Positions 5,168-5,994 of a DNA stretch of 5,994 nucleotides are shown here, piece after piece. Within the stretch, counting starts at the first letter, position 1. Every line of letters starts with the position of its first letter. The stretch is from assembly GCA_019750655.1 (NCBI GenBank), contig JAIEOG010000385.1:1-5994 (forward strand), in the 5' to 3' direction. The translations under genes and the position numbers were made by a program. The stretch is from a bacterium (lineage in GTDB: Bacteria; Bdellovibrionota; FAC87; UBA2466). The notes under the pieces were generated by a model. The model had not been told where the DNA came from. It saw only the letters and a list, made by a program, of their open reading frames with translations, and made no database searches.

Positions 5168-5994
5168 TTTCGATTTCCCGTGCTGGTGGAGCATTTTTAA
5201 AAACCATCCCGGCCACAGAAGGCAAAGTTTTCGGATTTCACCGGCTCTTTGGTTTCGTGAGCGAAGAAACCTGCCAGGCTCGTTTGCGTAACCGCAAAGC
5301 GCACGGCTTGCACAGCCACCGCAGCCAATGGTTGTTCCGCTTCCAGATCCAAAACAAAGGCAGCCAGTGGAATGTCGCAGCGCTCGAAGGTTGTAATGCG
5401 AGTTTGCACGATGGAGTTTGGACGCTGACGTCTGCTGTGGGCGATTTCGTATTCGGCCCGAGCGAAGCGGCCGCTGTGGAACTCGCCGTAGAGAAGCAGG
5501 AAGACACCGGCTCGAACCGTTGGTTCTTGCTCTTTGCCTTGCTGTTCTTCGTCGTGGCGGCCCTCATTTGGGTTTTGTCCCCGGCCAAGGAAGAAGAAGT
5601 CCCGGTTCCGATTCCGGAACCCGTTGCCGTGCACGTAGTGCCGCGCAACTCCGTGCGCATCCCGGCGCCGACGCTTACCTCGCCACACCCTGAATTGGTC
5701 AACAAAGCCAAGGACGATGGTGGCAAGCGCGCAGTAGCTCAGAACATGGGCTTCTTGGGGCTTCTCGGCAAAAAGGAATTGAACAAAGCAGTCGGCGGCG
5801 TGCCGTCCGGTTTGCAGAACGTCAGTCCGGGCGCAGGCCTGGAAGGCGATAAGGGATCAGGCGGCGAAATGCTCGTGGGTCTCGGCCAAGGCGTGAAGCG
5901 CACAACGGTGGGTAACACCGGAGTGGCCGGTCTGGGCGGCGTCGGTGGTGGCAAGGGCCCCGGCGGCGGCGCAGGTGGTTACGGCGATACGCTC
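5164..5994 (+). CDS. AgmX/PglI (GltG/GltJ)-type TonB-like transducer, C-terminus beyond window
   Basis: From GTG 5164, in a GTGA overlap with the previous stop, 277 codons run open to the right edge. Residues 1-119 are a cytoplasmic domain with no charged-tail or signal features. Its second half looks beta-rich (LEGCNASLHDGVWTLTS, 74-90). One membrane span lies at about 120-138 (WFLLFALLFFVVAALIWVL), preceded by R119 and followed by PAKEEE. A Pro/Val stretch (VPVPIPEPV, about 145-153) is TonB-like. The periplasmic part then holds MGFLGLLGKKE (about 195-205) and a Gly-rich arm ending GGVGGGKGPGGGAGGYG. The order of span, Pro stretch, 'GxLGLLG' and Gly-rich arm is what I know from AgmX/PglI-family proteins, whose conserved C-terminal TonB-like domain would follow just past this window. 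Such proteins carry force from an ExbB/ExbD-type motor to outer partners. In Myxococcus the N-terminal domain of GltG is FHA-like; I cannot assign this one. Confidence 0.8.
   Translation, partial: MISISRAGGAFLKTIPATEGKVFGFHRLFGFVSEETCQARLRNRKAHGLHSHRSQWLFRFQIQNKGSQWNVAALEGCNASLHDGVWTLTSAVGDFVFGPSEAAAVELAVEKQEDTGSNRWFLLFALLFFVVAALIWVLSPAKEEEVPVPIPEPVAVHVVPRNSVRIPAPTLTSPHPELVNKAKDDGGKRAVAQNMGFLGLLGKKELNKAVGGVPSGLQNVSPGAGLEGDKGSGGEMLVGLGQGVKRTTVGNTGVAGLGGVGGGKGPGGGAGGYGDTL

Noticed and set aside
5197..5726. Two overlapping minus-strand open frames of about 160 codons
   Set aside because: They are antisense shadows of the TonB-like gene. Their products are low-complexity or Arg/Ser-rich with no membrane or domain pattern, while the plus frame has a clear span and Gly-rich arm.

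Overview
The window looks like a chromosomal segment from a Bdellovibrionota/Myxococcota-type bacterium (former Deltaproteobacteria). The basis is gene content: one ExbB/TolQ-type proton-channel gene, then two different ExbD/TolR-type genes, a long periplasmic TPR-like protein, a very small secreted protein, and a TonB-like protein with a single membrane span and a Gly-rich linker of the AgmX/PglI kind. This combination is best known from the Agl-Glt gliding machinery of Myxococcus xanthus and its non-gliding relatives in Bdellovibrio-type bacteria. No rRNA or other phylogenetic marker is present, so the taxon is inferred from gene content.

Layout. Positions 1-149 (minus strand) hold the first 49 codons of a divergent, uncharacterised protein that runs off the left edge. 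Positions 150-300 are a more AT-rich divergent control region. It carries a perfect TTGACA hexamer facing right, which forms one arm of an imperfect 8-bp inverted repeat; the other arm contains TTGACG facing left. From 301 to the right edge there is one tightly packed plus-strand operon: ExbB/TolQ-like (301-1014), ExbD/TolR-like 1 (1015-1512), ExbD/TolR-like 2 (1509-2024), a 45-nt gap, the TPR-like periplasmic protein (2070-4916), the small secreted protein (4913-5167, GTG start), and the AgmX/PglI-like protein (5164 to beyond 5994, GTG start, C-terminus missing). Junctions are 0-nt, 4-nt ATGA or 4-nt GTGA contacts, except the 45-nt gap before the TPR gene. No terminator is seen, so the operon probably continues.

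How the parts fit. The first three genes would make an inner-membrane proton-driven stator: one channel type plus two plug proteins, each with the key transmembrane Asp. This parallels AglR-AglQ-AglS. The last gene supplies a TonB-like transducer with a cytoplasmic domain, one membrane span and a long flexible periplasmic arm. The TPR-like protein and the small protein are secreted to the periplasm and are likely partners of that arm. The likely overall role is moving force or cargo across the envelope (gliding-type motility, surface-structure movement or envelope maintenance). Which of these applies cannot be decided from the window.
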